37,167 nt of DNA from Gammaproteobacteria bacterium (GTDB taxonomy: Bacteria > Pseudomonadota > Gammaproteobacteria > Steroidobacterales > UBA11654), in the NCBI GenBank assembly GCA_002717445.1, contig PBDY01000030.1, positions 1 to 37,167 of the forward strand, written 5' to 3'. Numbering within the stretch: position 1 is the first letter of the stretch; the number at the start of each line of letters is the position of its first letter. The notes under the pieces are model-generated. The model worked only from the letters and a program-made list of their open reading frames with translations, was not told where the DNA came from and made no database searches. Position numbers and translations under genes: made by a program. Below are positions 34,174-37,167 of this stretch, one piece after another.

Positions 34174-34201
34174 TTGACAACCGGCGAAAATTCGCAATAA
34201 T
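34174..34201 (+). promoter_or_regulatory. Sigma-70 promoter of nrdJa-nrdJb
   Basis: A perfect -35 TTGACA (34174-34179) is followed after 16 bases by AATAAT (34196-34201, five of six consensus bases). Transcription would start near 34208, giving a leader of about 78 bases. The NrdR box begins 8 bases downstream of that point. Confidence 0.6.
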
Positions 34202-34215
34202 CTATTATTGTCTAT

Positions 34216-34231
34216 ACACAATATATTGTGT
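34216..34231 (+). promoter_or_regulatory. NrdR box upstream of the class II ribonucleotide reductase genes
   Basis: ACACAATATATTGTGT is a perfect 16-bp palindrome and matches the NrdR-box consensus. It lies just downstream of the predicted start of transcription, a position suited to repression by the ATP/dATP-sensing repressor NrdR. A degenerate dyad, CAATAATCTATTATTG (34195-34210), has its centre 21 bases upstream, two helical turns, and could be the weak partner of a tandem site. The nrdR gene itself is outside the window. Confidence 0.75.
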
Positions 34232-34285
34232 CATCAGAATACAAGAAATAGTCATGTAGGACTAAAAAAATAAGTCAGGGAAAGA

Positions 34286-36436
34286 ATGTCTACAGCAAAA
34301 AAAACGGATGGCCTTAAAACTTTTGATATCGATCATCAGGAAGCATCAGTTGATATATGGGATAAAAAATATCGACTAAAAGATCATGACTCCAGCCCAG
34401 TTGATGTGACAATCGACGATACTTTTAAACGCGTTGCAAAAGCAATTTCAGAAGTTGAAGAGACGGATAAACAAGATCAATGTTATGAAGAATTCCTATG
34501 GGCTTTGAGATCGGGAGCAATTCCAGCAGGAAGAATTATGTCGAATGCTGGATCAATGGAGTACAAGCCAGCCACATCAACAATCAATTGTACTGTTTCG
34601 GGTTCGATTCAGGATTCAATGTCAGGCATCCTAGATAAAGTCACCGAAGCGGGTTTAACGCTTAAGGCTGGTTGTGGAATAGGGTATGAATTTTCTACGC
34701 TCCGCCCAAAAGGCGCATACGTCACTGGAGCAGGTGCTTTTACATCAGGCCCCCTATCATTCATGGATATTTATGATAAGACATGCTTCACCGTTTCCTC
34801 TGCAGGAGGGAGAAGGGGTGCTCAAATGGCAACATTTGATATCAGCCATCCCGATGTTGAAGAATTTATTAAAGTTAAGCGAGAAGACGGCAGGCTTCGT
34901 CAGTTTAACTTATCGCTTCTAATCACCAATGAATTTATAGAAGCTGTCAAAGGCGATAATGATTGGTCACTTGTATTCCCATTGGACCCAACCTTGCCAG
35001 AATCAAAAGAAATTGATTTAGATGATCCGAAAAAAGTGATCTGGAAAGATTGGGTAAAAACAAAAGGTTATCTCACAAATGAAGAGGGTCAGGTAGCTTG
35101 CAAGGTATATAAAAAAATACCTGCAAGAAAACTATGGGATCTGATTATGGCATCGACATATGACTATGCAGAACCCGGATTTATTTTGATCGATAAAGTC
35201 AACGAGATGAATAACAACTGGTTCGATGAGAATATTAGAGCAACCAATCCATGTGGTGAGCAGCCACTACCAGAATATGGTTCTTGCTTGCTTGGTTCGG
35301 TAAACCTTACCAAGTTTGTGAAAAACCCTTTTACCAATGAAGCCGAATTCGACTGGGGAACATTCAGAGAAGTGGTGAAGGTGTTTACTCGTATGCTAGA
35401 CAATGTTGTAGAAATCAATGGATTGCCAATTCATCAGCAAAGAGATGAAATACATAGGAAACGAAGACATGGCATGGGATTTCTGGGGCTTGGATCCACA
35501 ATGACAATGCTTACCATGAAATACGGTTCCGATGAATCTCTAGAATTTACAGAGAAGGTTAGCAAAGAATTGGCCGTCACAGGCTGGAGAGCATCGCTGG
35601 ATTTATCAAAAGAAAAAGGGGCAGCACCAATACTAAAAGAAGACTTTGACGTAACGCATGAAATGCTGAGGAAACGTCCTGAAATGCTTGATGATGGGTA
35701 TGTCGTTGGAGATAAAGTTAAAGGCAGTATTCTTCATGCAAGATACAGCCGATACATGCAAAGAATTGGCCAAGAAGACCCTGAGCTAATCGAAGAACTT
35801 GCAAATCAAGGTGCTAGATTTACTCACCATTCATCGATTGCGCCAACGGGTACAATTTCTCTTTCCATTGGAAATAATGTAAGCAATGGTATTGAGCCCA
35901 GTTTTGCACATCACTATTTTAGAAATGTCATCAGAGAGAAGAAGAAAACAAAAGAAAAGGTAGATGTTTATTCGTTTGAGCTTCTCTCTTACATAGACAA
36001 AATCAATCCAAAAACGGATATCAATGCAGAAGAGGGCGGTGAAAATGCATTGCCCAATTATTTTATTACCGCAGATGATATTACGCCAAAGCAGCACGTT
36101 GATGTTCAGAGTGCTTCGCAGAAATGGATTGATTCATCCATTTCTAAAACTGCAAATGTACCAACTGATTTTCCATTTGAGGAGTTTAAAGACATCTATC
36201 TTTATGCTCATGAACGGGATTTAAAAGGTTGTACTACATTTAGATTTAATCCAGAAGCGTTCCAAGGGGTGCTTGTTAAGGAGAAAGATTTAGAGCAAAC
36301 AAAATATGTATTTGTTCTAGAAAATGGAGAAGAAGTTGAAGTTGCTGGAAATGAGGAAATTGAATATGACGGTGAAACTCACACAGCAGCAAACTTATTT
36401 GATGCTCTAAAAGAAGGTTATTACGGGAAGTTTTAA
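34286..36436 (+). CDS. nrdJa: Class II (adenosylcobalamin-dependent) ribonucleotide reductase, large part NrdJa
   Basis: The 716-residue protein is the catalytic barrel of a class II RNR: TSTINCTVSGSI with Cys102, GCGIGYEFSTLRPKGA, NPCGEQPLPEYGSCLLGSVNL with C323 and C334 (the positions of the radical and redox cysteines of the Thermotoga enzyme), and SIAPTGTISLSIGNNVSNGIE near residue 510. It makes deoxyribonucleotides using adenosylcobalamin, so it works with or without oxygen but needs B12. The C-terminal cysteine tail is absent here and encoded by the next gene, as in the split NrdJa/NrdJb of Pseudomonas. AGGGA precedes the ATG. An NrdR box and sigma-70 promoter lie upstream. A separate N-terminal ATP-cone is not evident. 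Confidence 0.95.
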   Translation: MSTAKKTDGLKTFDIDHQEASVDIWDKKYRLKDHDSSPVDVTIDDTFKRVAKAISEVEETDKQDQCYEEFLWALRSGAIPAGRIMSNAGSMEYKPATSTINCTVSGSIQDSMSGILDKVTEAGLTLKAGCGIGYEFSTLRPKGAYVTGAGAFTSGPLSFMDIYDKTCFTVSSAGGRRGAQMATFDISHPDVEEFIKVKREDGRLRQFNLSLLITNEFIEAVKGDNDWSLVFPLDPTLPESKEIDLDDPKKVIWKDWVKTKGYLTNEEGQVACKVYKKIPARKLWDLIMASTYDYAEPGFILIDKVNEMNNNWFDENIRATNPCGEQPLPEYGSCLLGSVNLTKFVKNPFTNEAEFDWGTFREVVKVFTRMLDNVVEINGLPIHQQRDEIHRKRRHGMGFLGLGSTMTMLTMKYGSDESLEFTEKVSKELAVTGWRASLDLSKEKGAAPILKEDFDVTHEMLRKRPEMLDDGYVVGDKVKGSILHARYSRYMQRIGQEDPELIEELANQGARFTHHSSIAPTGTISLSIGNNVSNGIEPSFAHHYFRNVIREKKKTKEKVDVYSFELLSYIDKINPKTDINAEEGGENALPNYFITADDITPKQHVDVQSASQKWIDSSISKTANVPTDFPFEEFKDIYLYAHERDLKGCTTFRFNPEAFQGVLVKEKDLEQTKYVFVLENGEEVEVAGNEEIEYDGETHTAANLFDALKEGYYGKF

Positions 36437-36438
36437 GC

Positions 36439-37140
36439 ATGGCAAAGGTCAAGATAGAAACTAAAATAGTTGGCTATAGAGTCAACACTGATGCAAAGCC
36501 CCAGGTAAATGAAACCCCTGATCAATTTACTGAAGAGGAACCCAATGTAGTCCGAATGCATGAACGTCTTGAACGGCCTGAGATGCTAAGGGGAACGACC
36601 TACAAAATTAAACCGCCAGTCTCTGATCATGCTATGTATATCACTATCAATGATATTGTTCTGAATCAGGATACGGAGCATGAGAAATTTAGGCCCTATG
36701 AGATCTTTATCAATTCAAAGAATCTGGATCATTACCAGTGGATTGTTGCCTTAACAAGAGTTTTATCTGCCGTTTTTAGAAAAGGGGGAGACGTTGCATT
36801 CTTGGTAGAAGAGCTCAAAGCAGTCTTTGACCCAAAAGGCGGTTATTTTGCCGGAGAAGGGAAGTTTATGCCCTCGATTATTGCTGAATTAGGATATGTC
36901 ATTGAAAGACATTTTAAATATATAGGGATCATAGGCGAGCCAATCCTAGACGAGCATCAGCAAAAACTCATTGAGGAGAAAAGACAAGAGTTTGAAAATC
37001 AAAGCAAACAACAGGATGCATTTGTAAATACTGAATTTCCAGAAGGTTCAAAATTATGCGGCCAGTGCAATACAGTCGCAACGGTGCTTATGGATGGTTG
37101 CGAGACTTGCTTGAATTGCGGTCATTCAAAGTGCGGATGA
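36439..37140 (+). CDS. nrdJb: Class II ribonucleotide reductase, C-terminal part NrdJb (TSCPD domain and cysteine tail)
   Basis: The 233-residue protein starts 2 bases after the nrdJa stop. It has a TSCPD-type domain (about 55-165; MYITINDIVL, FEIFINSK-like PYEIFINSKNLDHYQW, VEELKAVFDPKGGYF) and a tail with six cysteines: C207, C210, C221, C224, C227 and C232 (CGQC, CETCLNC, SKCG). The earlier cysteines look like a zinc site and the last pair (C227, C232) like the shuttle that re-reduces the active site after each turnover. It should assemble with NrdJa to form a working enzyme. Nothing else is readable in the last 27 bases of the window. Confidence 0.93.
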   Translation: MAKVKIETKIVGYRVNTDAKPQVNETPDQFTEEEPNVVRMHERLERPEMLRGTTYKIKPPVSDHAMYITINDIVLNQDTEHEKFRPYEIFINSKNLDHYQWIVALTRVLSAVFRKGGDVAFLVEELKAVFDPKGGYFAGEGKFMPSIIAELGYVIERHFKYIGIIGEPILDEHQQKLIEEKRQEFENQSKQQDAFVNTEFPEGSKLCGQCNTVATVLMDGCETCLNCGHSKCG

Positions 37141-37167
37141 TATAGAGAAAAGACAGATGAAAATGCC

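Larger units (their letters stand above)
33865..34285. other. 421-base AT-rich divergent intergenic region between degP-like gene and nrdJa
   Basis: I see no gene here. It holds, from left to right: a direct repeat TTTTTAGTAAAT just before the protease start; alternating GATGAT/ATCATC repeats (33894-33922); the 30-bp palindrome at 34028-34057; a perfect 12-bp palindrome TTATCATGATAA (34098-34109); and a sigma-70 promoter with an NrdR box before nrdJa. No cobalamin riboswitch, DnaA-box cluster or tRNA is visible. Confidence 0.7.

Noticed and set aside
33865-34285. Replication origin
   Set aside because: The region is AT-rich with palindromes, but I found no cluster of DnaA boxes and no dnaA, dnaN or gidA neighbours. 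The NrdR-type sites explain the main dyads better.
33865-34285. Cobalamin riboswitch before nrdJa
   Set aside because: The predicted leader of about 78 bases is too short, and no B12-box-like element was seen.

Overview
The window looks like a chromosomal segment of an AT-rich, aerobic, heterotrophic marine gammaproteobacterium. The evidence is the rpsU-yqeY-dnaG-rpoD block, two large TonB-dependent receptors, a BCCT betaine-type transporter, a TPR-sulfotransferase, a split class II ribonucleotide reductase and short intergenic gaps. The style resembles SAR86-like or related uncultured marine lineages, but that placement is an impression from gene content and was not tested. I see no rRNA, CRISPR array, insertion sequence or prophage gene.

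Layout. Bases 1-743 hold the 3' end of a haloalkane dehalogenase-like hydrolase. Bases 730-1390 (minus) carry a small membrane protein, a 15-codon mini-ORF and a Cro/CI-type regulator. Bases 1468-8903 (minus) are a five-gene cassette that reads, in transcription order: BCCT transporter, dimethylglycine dehydrogenase-like flavoprotein, MttB-superfamily methyltransferase without an amber codon, corrinoid protein, MetF-like protein. Bases 9166-16545 (plus) hold a TonB receptor closed by a strong terminator, a TPR-sulfotransferase, L-serine ammonia-lyase and malonyl-CoA decarboxylase. Bases 16564-20602 (minus) hold an MHS-type MFS transporter, a second TonB receptor and a CAU-anticodon tRNA. Bases 20677-25935 hold an alpha/beta hydrolase with an odd nucleophile elbow, convergent with rpoD-dnaG-yqeY-rpsU. 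Bases 26029-28662 hold tsaD-folB-folK and a convergent pteridine-reductase-like SDR. Bases 28729-32355 hold a MidA-type methyltransferase, uppP, a 2H phosphoesterase and a convergent cca. Bases 32386-37140 hold a DegP/DegQ protease and nrdJa-nrdJb.

How the genes may work together. The minus-strand cassette suggests glycine betaine use by a mixed route: uptake by BCCT, removal of the first methyl group by a corrinoid methyltransferase, passage of that methyl toward folate, then oxidative demethylation of dimethylglycine. Serine ammonia-lyase nearby could drain the resulting glycine plus one-carbon units to pyruvate. The corrinoid protein and the class II RNR both need a cobalamin-type cofactor, so the cell should depend strongly on B12. 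A reductive activase for the corrinoid protein and a dedicated methylcorrinoid:folate methyltransferase are not in the window.

The clearest regulatory signals are an NrdR-type box just downstream of a good sigma-70 promoter before nrdJa, a second NrdR-like core inside a 30-bp palindrome, and two perfect FNR-type half-site pairs (TTGAT-N4-ATCAA), one before the second TonB receptor and one before rpoD.
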